From: Carya illinoinensis
Lineage: Eukaryota; Streptophyta; Magnoliopsida; Fagales; Juglandaceae
Direction of reading: 5' to 3'
NCBI RefSeq assembly: GCF_018687715.1
Contig: NC_056752.1
Coordinates: forward strand, 16,451,501-16,515,500
Length of the DNA stretch: 64,000 nt
Part shown: one piece after another, positions 49,113 to 61,277 of the stretch
Layout: each line of letters opens with the position of its first letter
Numbering within the stretch: position 1 is the stretch's first letter
The notes under the pieces: generated by a model
Database searches by the model: none
Told to the model about the DNA's origin: nothing
The model's input: the letters and a program-made list of their open reading frames with translations, nothing else
Made by a program: the position numbers and the translations under genes

Positions 49113-50592
49113 TTAATTGAAATTGTTCAAACATTTTTGGTTATTTAATTGTAGCCTCTCTTCTAATCTTGCTTCTAAATCTGCTACTTGATCTAATCGG
49201 GTCAACAACTCTTTTTCCTTCGATCTCAATCGTTCTATCTCAAGTGCAGCTTCCTCTAATTTTTTAGTCTTGTCGTCATTCGATCTAGCTTTAGAAGATG
49301 ATGAAGATGTTGAGGATGGCTTCACGCAATGTCCTAAGCCTCTCAAGTATCCAGAACGTGATCCAAGAATTTGAGAAAAGATTTGAGCATCGTTGACAGA
49401 TGATTTATCAGATGGATCTGCAACAGTGTCTTTAAGAGATATCATCTTGTCCTGGAAAAAGAAAAACATTAAAATTAGTATATGTAACAAAAATATATTT
49501 AGACAATGAAATTAAATAAACTTAAACTTACATAATTTGTCCTCGCCTCAGGATTGCTCCAAACATCATCACGATTTTTATGTGCTTTAGCATACAATTG
49601 GGTCAGATCATAATCAGTAGGATTTTCTTCTTACTGCAAAATGAAAATTAATATCATAATTTATACGAAAAAAGTGTATATATTAAGATTTAATGGAGAC
49701 AATAAGAACTAACCATTTTTTTTGACAAGCGATGAAAAGATCGAGAACCCGCGTGATGGTGTATCGTTAAATTTGATCTATTTGCTTTGTTCACTGTACT
49801 ACGTTTCTAAAAAAAAGTATTATAATTTTTATTTAATACATCTATTATATATTATTAAAAAAAATATAGTAGCGAAATTACCTGATAAGCAGGATCTTTA
49901 AACAGATCACAAACTTTCTCCCATTCGTTTGGTGGCATTGCTTGGAATGGATTTTGACGCGCCTCTATCGTAGTACTGAACTTCTGATAGTGTGCATGGC
50001 ATCGACCTTTGTACCTCCGGAATGCATTCGACATTAGTTCTTCAATCGTTAGTCGATCCTCCCGCCGACCAAAATTTAGTTCAAACTCGTCCTTCAAAGA
50101 ATTATAAACAATTAGTATAATTTCAAACATTCACATTTAAATAAAAATGTTATACAAAGTAACTTATTACCAGACAACGATTTTTGATGTGGTCTTTCAC
50201 ATCTTGGAGAACTTTAGCCCAGGAGGATGTAGCCATCGGTGCATACGTGCGAGTAAGTGTACCAACATAAGAAGCAAGCCAAACTGCCGAATCCCCAGAG
50301 CCACCGGTGTGATCATCAGATATATCAACTTTAATTTTACCCACTTTCCTTACTTTTTCTATGCAGACACCCCTCGTAATGCCTCTAACTCGACCCTGGT
50401 TTACAACAGCTATATATACAAAAATTAAAGCATATATTTTAATTAAATTAATTTTATTTGAAATATATACAGTAAAAAAATACCTTGTTCTGGTTCTGGT
50501 GACGGTGGCCCACCATTGTTGGCAGGTGAAGCACACGGGGATTTGCTAAGTGGTGGGGATGGCTCACGTGTTCTTTTGCGTTTAGGAGGCAT
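49113..50592 (-). pseudogene. TnpA-like CACTA gene (Ptta/En/Spm type), six exons, one nonsense codon
   Basis: Second CACTA protein, presumed to bind the element's ends. Exons I place on the minus strand: 50592-50484, 50409-50171, 50091-49882, 49806-49714, 49633-49532, 49451-49113, all with GT-AG sites and agreeing phase, giving 364 codons including the stop. It starts MPPKRKRTREPSPP (basic, proline-rich, likely nuclear signal). It continues through NQGRVRGITRGVCIEKVRKVGKIKV, the DEFELNFGRREDRLTIEELMSNAFRRYK block, a charged block with WSNPEARTNY, and then IFSQILGSRSGYLRGLGHCV, the hallmark of this family. It ends in a predicted coiled coil (KTKKLEEAALEIERLRSKEKELLTRLDQVADLEARLEERL). The first codon of exon 5 is TAA (49631-49633), where the frame suggests a lost CAA. 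No other lesion is seen, so it may still be close to functional or use a nearby acceptor. Confidence 0.8.
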
Positions 50593-50679
50593 ATCTGTTT
50601 GAAATTATAATAAATTATTATTCGAACAAAATACATGAAATATTTTTATAAGAATTTTACCTACACAAATATCTGTTTG

Positions 50680-53600
50680 AAAATCATTCGGTATCAGTAT
50701 TGCTGGTCCAATCGCTCTCATCCTCAGTAGACACTTCAGTTGATTCATGTTCTTCCGACATGTCACCTTCAATTACTTCGGGTTGAACATCTTCTCTGCA
50801 CAATGGGACCATGTCATAATGGCTTAGATCAACAAATTGATTGATGCCTGATTCATTTTCTTGATATGCTTCTTCATGGTCTGGACTATCAACTTCTTCA
50901 TGTGGTTTGTCTGCCTCTGGAATATAATCATATACATTTCTTGGCGCAAATTTCTCGACTATTCTCTATGGATTTCCGAACTCCGAATCATCTAAATAAA
51001 AAAACTTGATTTGCTTGGCATGCGAGAACAAATGGGTCGTCCTCATACCATTTGCGAGATGTATTGACACTTACAAAATATTCATCCTTACGCACTCCCA
51101 ACCTAGGATTTGAGACATTTCACCAATTACATTTAAATAACCAGACCATATATCCCCCCACATATTTTAATGCTATGATATCTTCCACAATTCCGTAAAG
51201 ATCAATATTATCATCTCCATGGCTTCCTTCGACAACAATCCCACAATTTTGAGATTTCCTATATCGTTCTTTGTCTGCTGTGTGAAATCTATATCCATGC
51301 ACCAAACATCCTGAATATTGGATAGCCCGCTTAGACAGACCACATGCCAAAGCATATACTTCTGGTGAGATTTCACCTGAATGTTTATTATATTTTGATG
51401 CAACCTACATAAATAAATTTTATTCTACTTATATCAATATCATATATAAATATGATGACACCTACAAATTAAATAAAGTTTAAAATACTTTCAAGCATAA
51501 TTTTTTCTCGAATAATACCGTATGTTCAAACCATGAGGCAAATTCTTCTTCGTGCGTCTTTTCTACATCAGTCACACCATTCATGCGAATTAGTTGTATA
51601 TGTTCGCTGCATATGTTAATGTGAGTTATTAATTTGTATCAATATATAATATATTATTAGAAATGCAATTAATACTACTGCCAAATTAGATGATCATCAC
51701 GAACCTCAAATACTGTTCAATCTCTTCACAATTATTTAAGACATACCATCGAGCTCTTTCAAACTCTCGCCCACATTGGTCATAGCCTCCTTGTGCACCA
51801 ATAGGACGTACTTTCTGGGAAAACATGGTAAATGCTGACTAAACTCCCATTTGTCCACCTTCATAATTTTGATCTGGTCTCGTAAATCTAGTATCAACCC
51901 CATGAAAATAAATTGAACAAAATGTATGCCACTCATTATGAATATATGACTCTGTGATCGATCCTTCTGGACGAGCCTTATTCCCCACAGATTGCTTAAG
52001 TTTTCTCAAAAACCGTTCAATAGAATACATCCATCTATACTGAACGGGGCCAACAACTAAAGCCTCACGAGGGAGATGCACAGCCAAATGAACCATTACA
52101 TCAAAAAATGAAAGCAGGTACAAAATCTCCAATTTACACAATATCAATGCAATGTCAGCTTCCATTTTTAATAAGGCATCAACTTTCAACTTTCTACTGC
52201 AAATATTTCTGAAAAATCGCCCTAATTCTATGATAGCTGTACGAACATCTGGAGTAAGCTTTCTGCGCACACCAACTGGCAACAATCGCTGTAAAAATAT
52301 ATGGCAGTCGTGACTTTTTAGACCAGTTATCTTCCAATCATGAGGTCGGACACATCTTGACATGTTCGAAGCATAACCATCGGGTAATTTAATTGTCATG
52401 AACCAATCACAGAATTTCTTTCTCTCATCACTTGAAAGTGTATACCATCCAAGGGGCATATAAGCTGATAACCCAGTATCTTGCAAATGCAACTCTTATC
52501 TGATTCCCAACTCTTTCAAATCTTTACGAGAGTTGACTGTATCTTTTGTTTTTCCTTATATTGACATCAGGGTACCCAAAATATTCTCACATATATTTTT
52601 TTCAATGTGCATTACGTCTAGATTGTGACACAGTGTTAAGGTAGACCAATATGGCAACTCAAAAAAAATACTTTTTTTGGTCCAATTCAATTCCACTGCT
52701 TGTCTTTTCCTCTTTTGGCATCTTGCATTCTTTCCAAATCTGTTGTCTGGGACATCTGCCAATTGAGTGAGAATATCATTGCCAGAATACTCTGGCGGTG
52801 ATGACCTACGATCAACCGTTCCATCAAACATTACCCTATTGTTTCGCCATCTATGATCATAAGGTAGATATCGACGGTGTCCCATGAAACATAATTTTCG
52901 GCCATTCGTTAACCACTGAGACTATGTATCTTTGTTACATACAGGACAAGCCATTTTTCCCTTTGTGCTCCACCCAGACAAGTTCTCGTATGCTAAAAAA
53001 TCATTTATTGTCCAAAGTACTGCAGCATGCATTTTGAATTCACGCGAAGCGGCCACATCATATGTATTGACACCCTGTTCCCACAACTCTTTCAACTCTT
53101 CCATCATTGGCTGCAAATATACATCTATTTCATTTTCTGGTGACCTTGGCCCTGGAATCAATAGAGTCATCATAAAATAAGAATCCTTCATACACTTCCA
53201 TGGTGGCAAATTATAAGGCATTACTATGACAGGCCAAGTGCTATTAGAAGTGCTCATGTTGCCAAATGGATTAAAGCCATTAGTTGCTAAACCAAGACGT
53301 ACATTGCGAGGTTTTTCAGCAAACCATGGATACTCATCATCAAATTTCTTCCATTGTAAGGAATCTGCAGGATGAGTGAGAAATTGATTATTTTGAACTC
53401 TTTCTGTGTGATGCCAAGTCATATCTTTCGCAGTCATCCGGAAAGTAAATAATCTTTGAAGTCGAGGAATAAGCGAAAAATTTCTTAGCACTTTCTGGGA
53501 TACATTACGCTTATCTGATGTCCATCTTGACTCAAGACACACCGGACATGATTCACATTCTGCATATTGCTTCCAAAAGAGAACACAATCATTCTTACAT

Positions 53601-54295
53601 GCATGGATGATATTATAATCAAATCCTAACCCTCGCTTCAATTTATTTGCTTTATAAAAATTTCAAGGTACTACGTTATCCTCTGGCAGAGCCTCTTTAA
53701 ATAATTCAAGCAGCATATCGATAGCCTTTACAAAAATACAACAAATAGATTTTATATGGAGCAACCTGACAGTGAATGACAACTTGCTATGACGGGTGCA
53801 CCCTTCGTACAATTCTCGTTGTGCATCCTCCCACAATGATCCAAAGTCTTCATTTTCCTCAAATGACTGGGTAGATGTTCCTTCTCCAACCCTGGCACCA
53901 AATATGCTTGCACCAAGATCTCCTAACATTTCAGTCATATCTTCTCCATTATCATAACTATCATCAGAAATATCAACATTTATGTCCTCCGTGTCGATCT
54001 CGTTACATTCATCCATTTGGTTGAGATGACTGTCAAATCTAACTCTTTGGGAAAATGGTTCTCCATGTAAAACCCAATGTGAATATTTAGAATCAATTCC
54101 ATTTACGAATAAATGATCCTCCACAGCTGTCATATTATATGAACTAAGGTTTTTGCACTTCTTGCATGGGCATCTTACAAATTCTAGACTATCAACACTC
54201 CCACAAGCAAATTCTAAGAAAGACTTCACCCCTTGTGCATATTGCTTATAGTCTGGACCAAGTCTATCTCCCAACAACATCCAACTCTTATCCAT
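50680..54295 (-). pseudogene. Tnp2-like CACTA transposase with in-frame stops
   Basis: The catalytic CACTA protein. The minus strand starts MDKSWMLLGDRLGPDY (54295), the transposase-associated N-terminal domain with CPCKKC. It is followed by the Tnp2 core (GLGFDYNIIHACKNDCVLFWK, CPVCLESRWTSDKRN, VRLGLATNGFNPFGNMS, CPVCNKDT, MGHRRYLPYDHRWR, LDVMHIEKNICENILGTLMSI), a DUF4218-like region (SHDCHIFLQRLLPVGVRRKL, RWMYSIERFLRKLK), and then, after at least one intron or frame change (51840-51350), DUF4216 (LACGLSKRAIQYSG...YGIVEDIIALKYVGGYMVWLFKC) and an acidic tail ending near 50680. Stops interrupt one common frame at about 53660 (TGA), 52922 (TAG), 52556 (TAA) and 52495 (TAA). Several look like C-to-T changes of glutamine or arginine codons, and the stop at 52556 looks like GAA to TAA. 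The gene cannot make a full transposase. Confidence 0.88.
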
Positions 54296-54860
54296 CTATA
54301 AAAGAAAACCCAAATCATGGGATAAACACTATCATTCAACTATTACAATACATGTGTTTAATTACCCTGTACTTTTAAGGTAGTTGGTCCTATCTCATTC
54401 GAGAGACTATCATCTATATCGCATATATACTTAGTCTAAAACTCGTATGTTAGTAAAAATTTCGGTAGCATTTCCCTACAATTCTCCAGGTATGCTAGTC
54501 ACGATAAGTCGTCGACCCTATTCATGAGCCGAGAAACTTATGAACTACATACTCGAAGAATGTAGGAAAATGCTAAACGAAAATTTAAATTGACTAACAC
54601 AGGAGTCTTAACTAAATATATATGCCATATAGATGATAGAATCACAAACTGTCCACTTTGGACAATTCAAGAGTTATACCCAAATATTCTTTAAGATAAT
54701 ACTTGGCCACAACTCTCGAATGGGTCTAAGGTTTAACTGCATGTAAAATAACTACAAAATCTAAAAACTCAGTAGTAAACATAACAAGCATACATCACAA
54801 ATACATGGGAAGATTACATTACAAGTATACATGATGGGCCATTAAAGATTTTGAAATATT

Positions 54861-55250
54861 TAATACTTGAGTACTCACTTATGTTCAAATATTTAATTAT
54901 AATTTTTTAATTAAATATCTTATTATTATATTTGGAGTATTAAGCTATTTAATTAGTATACTTAGATATAATTAATTATACATTATGTATTAATCATCTT
55001 AATACTTGAGTACTTAAATATCTTCACATATTTGATTATAATTTTTTAATTAAATATCTTATTATCATATTTGGAGTATTAAGCTATTTAATTAAACACT
55101 ATCATAGATATAATTAATTATACATTATGTATTAATCATCTTAATTAATACTTGAGTACTTACTTATGTTCAAATATTTAATTATAATTTTTTAATTAAC
55201 TATCTTATTATTATATTTGGAGTATTAACTGCTATTTAATTATCACTGCA
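54861..55250. repeat. Tandem repeat, 139-146-bp units, nearly three copies
   Basis: Units begin with TAATACTTGAGTACT at 54861, 55000 and 55146 and share TTAATTATAATTTTTTAATTAA and TTTGGAGTATTAA. They sit upstream of the Tnp2 start, just as the unrelated 137-bp repeats do in the old CACTA element. Confidence 0.85.
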
Positions 55251-57179
55251 AATAATAAGTATTTAATTGATACTGTTCGAACAAACACTCTATAAGTTCG
55301 AATGGAACGCTGGTCGAGTTATATTCTGTTCGAACAAATAAAAATACATTCGAATGGTATTCAGAGCGTTCAAATTAAACCAACCCAAAAACCAGTCACG
55401 AAACAAAGCACAAAACTGAACCACAAAACACAATTTTCACATTCGTGATGCCATATTTCAATACAACACATTGAAAACTATATGAATATCCCTAAATATG
55501 ATTATTAAACAATTTAGAAAACTAATAAAACTTACCTCTTGTACTAGCAATTAAAATTTCAGTCAATCCACAATATCTATATATACATAATACACATTAA
55601 ACTGTTGTTCTATCCCAACAAATAAATGCAACAAATATTAAGATATTTGTAAATGAAAATCGGAATGAAAAATACAAAAAAAAACAACTTACCTCTTATC
55701 TTTCTCCTTTCTCTCTCAAGAATCTCTTCTCTCTCAATGCTTTCAAGCTCTCTCTCTCCACAACACTCTCTCACAACCTCTGCCACGCTCTCTCTCCTTT
55801 CCTCAATCTTCAATCCGAGTGAAAATGAAGTGAAATGATCGGATTAATAATATGTGCATTTCCGTTCGAACTAAATTTTTATAAGTTCGAACGCGAAAAT
55901 CAAAAACTGCTAATTTTTCCCACAATTTTTTCCCGTTCGAATTAATATTTTTTCAGTTCGAACAAAAAAAAGAATATTCTCCAGCATATACCGATAATTT
56001 GGCGCGAATTTTCCCCCAAACAAAAAAAATTCGTTCGAACATGAATTATCTCTATTCGAACTTACATTATATTAGTTCGAACAGATAATTAGAAAAATAT
56101 ATAACTATACACATAATACACCCAATATTATTATGTGTATATATATAAATTATATACACTATATAATACTAAGTGTCACTAATATCATAATACTAGGTTT
56201 CTTATGAATCTATAATTTTAAGTATTTAAAATAGTATAATATTTTATTTACAATCAGTAATTGTGTTATACTTATAGTTAGTATCACTATAAGTATAATA
56301 CTAAGTATCACTAATAATATAATACTAAGTGATATTAAAGTATAGATAGCATCAAAATATGAAAACTAATAATACTGTAATACTTTATAATATAGTCCAA
56401 GTACTTGGTTTATTATTAATATACAAACTAAATATATTAGAAATATGTTTTTTATACTTATAATTAATGCAATGTTTTACTATATACTTACTATATTTAC
56501 TTTATAATGCAATGCTTTACACAATACTATTTTATACTCATCTAATGCATAATATATATAATAGTTACTTACAATATATATAAGTAACTAGTATAAAACT
56601 CTATACTATCTATATATAGTTATCTAATATATATTATATATACTAGTGAGAAATTTTTTATTAGTACTATATACTAGTATTACTAATATAAAATGTATTG
56701 TTTTACCTCTTGCACTTATATATATATTTTTATGAAGTATTATATAATTCATTCGAACTTATACCCTTTTAATTCGAACTTATACCCTTTTAGTTCGAAC
56801 TGATTATACTTCCGTTCGAACGAAATTACGTTATTTAAGCCGCGAACCAGTTTCTTCTCCATTCATTTCAAGCCTCCTCTCATTCGAACTTACTCTTTGA
56901 TTCCTCCGCCGTTAGCAGCCACAACGCCACCACCAACTCCGACTAACTCCTCAAATCTCCTAGAACAAGAGGTATGGGTTAAATGAGTTTTATTTTTATT
57001 AGTTTTTTGGTTAGTTTTGGGGGGGGGGGGTCGGATTTTGAATCAATCCGGCCCCATTTTGTTGTTTTGGGGCCAAATGACATAACGTTAATTGGTAGAA
57101 ATGATGGGGATTTACTCCTAAATCATTTCTACCGATTAATCGGGACTGAGTCGACTCAGCCATGTCTGTTTGGTTCAGG

Positions 57180-57365
57180 TCCGTTCGAATGAATATAAAT
57201 TCCATTCGAATTAAATTTAGATTCATTCGAATGGAATATAATTTTATTCGAATAGAGTTTAGGCTCATTCGAATGTAGTTATATGAGATCATTCGAATTA
57301 ATTTATGTTCATTCGAATGAATATAATTTAATTCGAATGGAATTAAATGCCATTCGAATAAGCAG
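57180..57365. repeat. CATTCGAATG motif array upstream of the plus-strand CACTA gene
   Basis: About ten TTCGAA-core sites, mostly as ATTCGAAT flanked by C or G, recur at short spacing (near 57183, 57203, 57226, 57246, 57269, 57292, 57312, 57329 and 57351). This is the most regular of the clusters, with spacing close to 20-23 bp, and it ends about 90 bp before the ATG at 57453. Confidence 0.85.
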
Positions 57366-57452
57366 TTGTCAAACATGACAGCACAACATCATCATTCCTC
57401 TAATTCACTTTAATTAGATCACATATATATTTTATACATCAAAAGTAGACTA

Positions 57453-58603
57453 ATGGCAAGCAGCAGCGGAAGAAAACGTTCTAGACCTCAGACAGTCGAA
57501 AGTACCTCCGCAGCTCCTTCTCAGCCGGCCATGAGGCCTATACTAGTTGAGCGGGAGATCATTTTAGGTGACTTCCGTGACCTCACTTGGGAGGGGCGGA
57601 GCATACATGACATCTTCACCGATCGTGGATGGACCCCGATCTATCGACAGAGGGGCACAGCATATCCTAAGATGGTCGGTGAGTTTTACCGTGCCATGAG
57701 TGAGCAGTCTAGTGATGCTCTATGCTATAACTTAGTAGTCCGGGGAGTGAGTATTATATTCTCTCCCCGCGTTATTGCTGAGTTTCTAGATTTGCGGCGA
57801 GAGCCCGGTGCCTATCTTGCAGCAGCAGTAGTGAGAGCAGCAACTGCACCATCTGAAGAGGACACAATAGTCGCATCCTCATCGCCAGCGCTAGATGTAC
57901 AAACCGTAGAGCTAGATGCTAGCTCGGACGATAGTGAGAGCGGTGATGAGGTACCTGATGATAGTCTCACAGATGATCAGGTTCGTGACCTAGTGCGAGA
58001 TCCTGAGGCTCCTCCATATGATGGCAGTAAAGTGATCCGAAAGGCCAATTGTATAGCATTTTTCAGAATGCTTAATTTGATTGTCGGGTATAACATTGAT
58101 CCGAAAAATACAAGACTGATTTTGGGATCAAGCTGGCCAGATTTTTGTTATGGTTAGCACAGGGAGAGCTGATTGATCTGGCATTATATTTCTTCCTCCG
58201 CATTCGCACAGAGTCACGCTATTCGGGTGGAGGTAGTCTACCATTTGCGCTTTTGATATCTAACCTCTTACTCCATTCAACGGTTACAGTGACTTTGACT
58301 GAGCGAAGGTCGCCACAGATGGGGCCTGTTAACAAGATCACATTCAGTAAAAGCAAGGATCACTTGCCGAAGACTCATGCAGTCCTACAGGAACAGCCTC
58401 CGCCTACTGATCCAGCTTCTACTGCTGCTGCCCCTATTGAGAGACACCCTGCTTGGGCTACTCCGGATGAGGTACGAGCTATATTGGCGGAGCACCGCGA
58501 CATTTTATTTAGGGACTTCATTCAGCCCATGATGGAGAAGCTTAAGGACCTAGAAGGACGCTTGCAAACTTTACTGGATGATTTTGATTTATCTAATAAA
58601 TAA
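57453..58603 (+). pseudogene. Plus-strand CACTA gene of unknown role, one frameshift
   Basis: Two overlapping frames (57453-58157 and the frame of 58145-58603) form one gene if a 1-nt slip occurred in the A run CCGAAAAATAC near 58101-58111. The old element's relic reads across that point in one frame (NIDLRLHKNEASMYRARLMLWVARG). It would encode about 380 residues: a basic start (MASSSGRKRSRPQ), a globular block (ILGDFRDLTWEGRSIHDIFTDRGWTPIYRQRG...MVGEFYRAM...VRGVSIIFSPRVIAEFLDL), an acidic linker (DASSDDSESGDEVPDDS), a second block (RKANCIAFFRMLNLIVGYNIDP...LLWLAQGELIDLALYFFLRIRTE) and a C-terminal helix (MMEKLKDLEGRLQTLLDDFDL). It resembles the proteins often annotated as putative plant transposon protein domain; no catalytic motif is evident and its role in transposition is unknown. 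Confidence 0.75.
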
Positions 58604-59228
58604 ATATTGTTAGTAATTTTTTTACTTTTTTTATGTTGTATAGAACGTCTAACTCATTTTGGAATGCAATTAATGCAGCATAGTTTTTATTTTTAGTGTT
58701 TCCTAGCCTCTTTATTGTTAATTATATTTTCTTCTCATTATACTTAGTGTTCACGATAATTGAAAAAATAACACTATCTTTAAATTAATATTTAGTTAAC
58801 TAAAATATTTTTAAATTAATTACATAAAATTAATTTATGAATTTTTAAATATTTTAATTCATTGTAAATCATAATATATAATATATAGAACTTTTATTTA
58901 CTTTGGAAATGATAAAAAATTAATAGAAAAAATATGTATTCTTACAATTTTAATAATATATCTTTTTAATTAAATAATACCGTTCGAACACGTTAATACT
59001 CATTCAAACAAATAATATTGAATTCGAATTAATTAATTTTTTTGTTCAAATTAAATTTCATTAGTTCGAACAGTATAGATTTTTGGAGACGATCTAATTC
59101 GTCTCAGAATTTCCAGTTCGAACTACTATGTTTTAGTTCGAACGGATTTATAAGGTTTTCTCATGTTTTGATTTCATCTTAGAAAAGTACTTTTAGGGAC
59201 AAAATTAATTTCGTCCGAAATTAATTTC
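58604..59228. other. CACTA right-hand non-coding and subterminal region
   Basis: AT-rich 3' flank of the plus-strand gene, then TTCGAA-core sites (58980-59150) and GAGACGA / TTCGTCTC pairs approaching the right terminus. No gene. Confidence 0.6.
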
Positions 59229-59643
59229 GTCCCTAAGAAATTTCATCTCTAAAAATTAAATTTCTTGTAGTGATAGCAGTTTTGGGCTGCGTTTATCTCC
59301 ACGTTCAGAACCAAGCAAAGAATATGAACTCCAAAAGGTTACCTTCATCTCTTATGAATTGTTCAGCCGCTACTTCTATTTCTTCGGCCCATCCATTTTT
59401 TTCCCAGCTCATAAACAAAAGATGAATGCTTTTAATTTCGTCCCTAAGAAATTTCATCCCTAAAAATTAAATTTCTTGTAGTGATAGCAGTTTTGGGCTG
59501 CATTTATCTCCACGTTCAGAACCAAGCAAAGAATATGAACTCCAAAAGGTTACCTTCATCTCTTATGAATTGTTCAGCCGCTACTTCTATTTCTTCGGCC
59601 CATCCATTTTTTTCCCAGCTCATAAACAAAAGATGAATGCTTT
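59222..59643. repeat. 211-bp tandem duplication across the CACTA/FRO junction
   Basis: The unit 59222-59432 is repeated at 59433-59643 with about two mismatches (CATCTCTAAA/CATCCCTAAA and CTGCGTTTA/CTGCATTTA). Each unit holds the last 50 bp of the transposon (ending CTTGTAGTG), the ATA, the rest of FRO exon 2 and the start of intron 2. It therefore formed after the transposon inserted. Confidence 0.95.
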
Positions 59644-61235
59644 TACCCTGATCTTATGACGCATATCGAGTGACAAAATTGACATGCATGTACTCATGTA
59701 TACCTTAACGGATTGCAGAGTTGTTACAAGCAATCGTTTGGCCTTTTGGAGACGTCCGGTGCTTGTGATGGCTCCTCTTGGAATTGTTACTGCAGTGGAG
59801 CTTGCTTTTGCAGCCATGTTTGTTGTGCTCTTAATCTGGTCTTTATCCAATTATTTATATGTCAGCTTCGGTCTCCTCCGTATGCATAAAGCAGGCGAGA
59901 AAGTGTATGTAGGAATATTTCTTCATTTAAAATGTCAATAGTAATTATAACATCATGAAGCTTGGTTTGAAAGTAGATAGAAATTAGATGGTTTGTAAGC
60001 CATGCAGCTTCAACGATAACAGCCTGCTCATTTTATTACAAGAGTTAAAAAGTCCTTATAGATCATAGTTACGATCTCTCTCTAGATTTCTTGCATGCAT
60101 CTATCATTTTTTTTTTCCTGATCTCGATCGATCTTTGTACAAAAACTAATTAATTAATTAAGATAATTAAGTAGTGTTCCGTTGTAATTGTATGTCGTTG
60201 GCATGCATGCAGGTGGCAAGCAAAGTTTCGAAGTGTATCATTGAGACTGGGGGTATGTTGGAAACATATGCTGGGCATTTCTCTTCTTTCCTGTGACTCG
60301 AGGTTCTTCAATATTGCCTCTTGCATGCTGGGCTGACATCAGAGTCTAGCATCAAGTATCATATCTGGCTCGGTCATGTTTCATTGATTCTTTTTGCCGC
60401 ACATACCGTAGGTTTCATCACTTATTGGGCCATGACTGATCAAATGGCTCAGTTATTTTAGTCTTTTTAGTATGCAATCTTATCTCGGAATTTAGTGAAA
60501 CAATATTGCGCGTGCAGTCAGCTATTAACATGCCTTGATAGTTTGTTGTAAGGTTATACACCTAAAGATCTTCTCTGATCTTTTTTTCGTACGTGTTTGT
60601 CTTTTTCTGTTTGGAATAGAACTCATTTTGTCTTTCTTGTTTGGCAGTACTGGGGAGGGATGTGTTCATAAATTACTTAGAATATTCTTTCTTGATGATT
60701 ACTTGAAGTCAGTGATCTCTATCTTTTGTTTTCTTTTAGAAAGAAAAAGGATGAGTGGTTGATGATCTTCTGCATCCTATCAATATTGGATATTACGATA
60801 AGAAAATATATCATCTATGAACGCATAAATCATCATGTTAATATATAGGAAAATTGGAGCCTAGAGGATTTCAATGCGTGCATTAATGCATATTAATTTA
60901 TAAAAACCCAATTGAATATTGGTGCATGGACGGTACGTCGTTTCGTAATTTCGAATTAAAGAGTGCAACAGGAGTAAACTACAAGCTGTATTAAAAATGT
61001 GATTTAAAAAAATAGAGAAAAGAGAGAAAATTACAAACACTTGTGACTCAAATTTATTCCTTGTCTTCTTGTCTGAATTGTAACTATCAATATAGTATTT
61101 AAAAATTTCACAGTAATATTTATGATAGTACAAGATATAACCGATCAGTCGACGTGTGCCTGTTTGTGTATGCAGTGTGGGCATGCATGCCCGTGCCCGC
61201 GCAGATCGATCGAGAGGAGGGCATGCATGATGCAA

Positions 61236-61243
<8 letters not shown>

Positions 61244-61276
<33 letters not shown>
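61244..61276 (+). repeat. (GT)n microsatellite in the FRO pseudogene intron 4
   Basis: About 16 GT units. The intact copy has only a short TATATATGTGTGG at the same place. Confidence 0.95.

Positions 61277-61277
<1 letters not shown>

Larger units (their letters stand above)
54296..57452. other. CACTA internal non-coding region (possible bidirectional promoter)
   Basis: Lies between the divergent Tnp2 start (54295, minus) and the plus-strand gene (57453). It contains a tandem repeat (54861-55250), TTCGAA-core clusters (55265-55370, 55860-56070, 56750-56890, 57180-57360), long AT-rich stretches, and a TC-rich segment (55700-55800) whose ORFs are low complexity. A run of ten or more G lies at 57020-57031. 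No host gene is seen. Confidence 0.6.
48352..59272. mobile_element. CACTA transposon inserted in FRO exon 2
   Basis: The left end CACTACAAGAGATATG and the right end ...AATTTCTTGTAGTG (complement CACTACAAGAAATT) are inverted repeats. Flanks are ATA (48349-48351) and ATA (59273-59275), the 3-bp duplication made by CACTA elements, and removing the element plus one ATA restores the uninterrupted exon 2 of copy 1. Length is 10,921 bp. Subterminal DNA has inverted GAGACAAAA / TTTTGTCTC-type pairs (48375-48500 and 59080-59240) and clusters of TTCGAA-core motifs. It contains three genes: TnpA-like (minus), Tnp2-like (minus) and a plus-strand gene. A second copy of the right end lies at 59483, also followed by ATA, because of a 211-bp tandem duplication. 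Confidence 0.95.
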
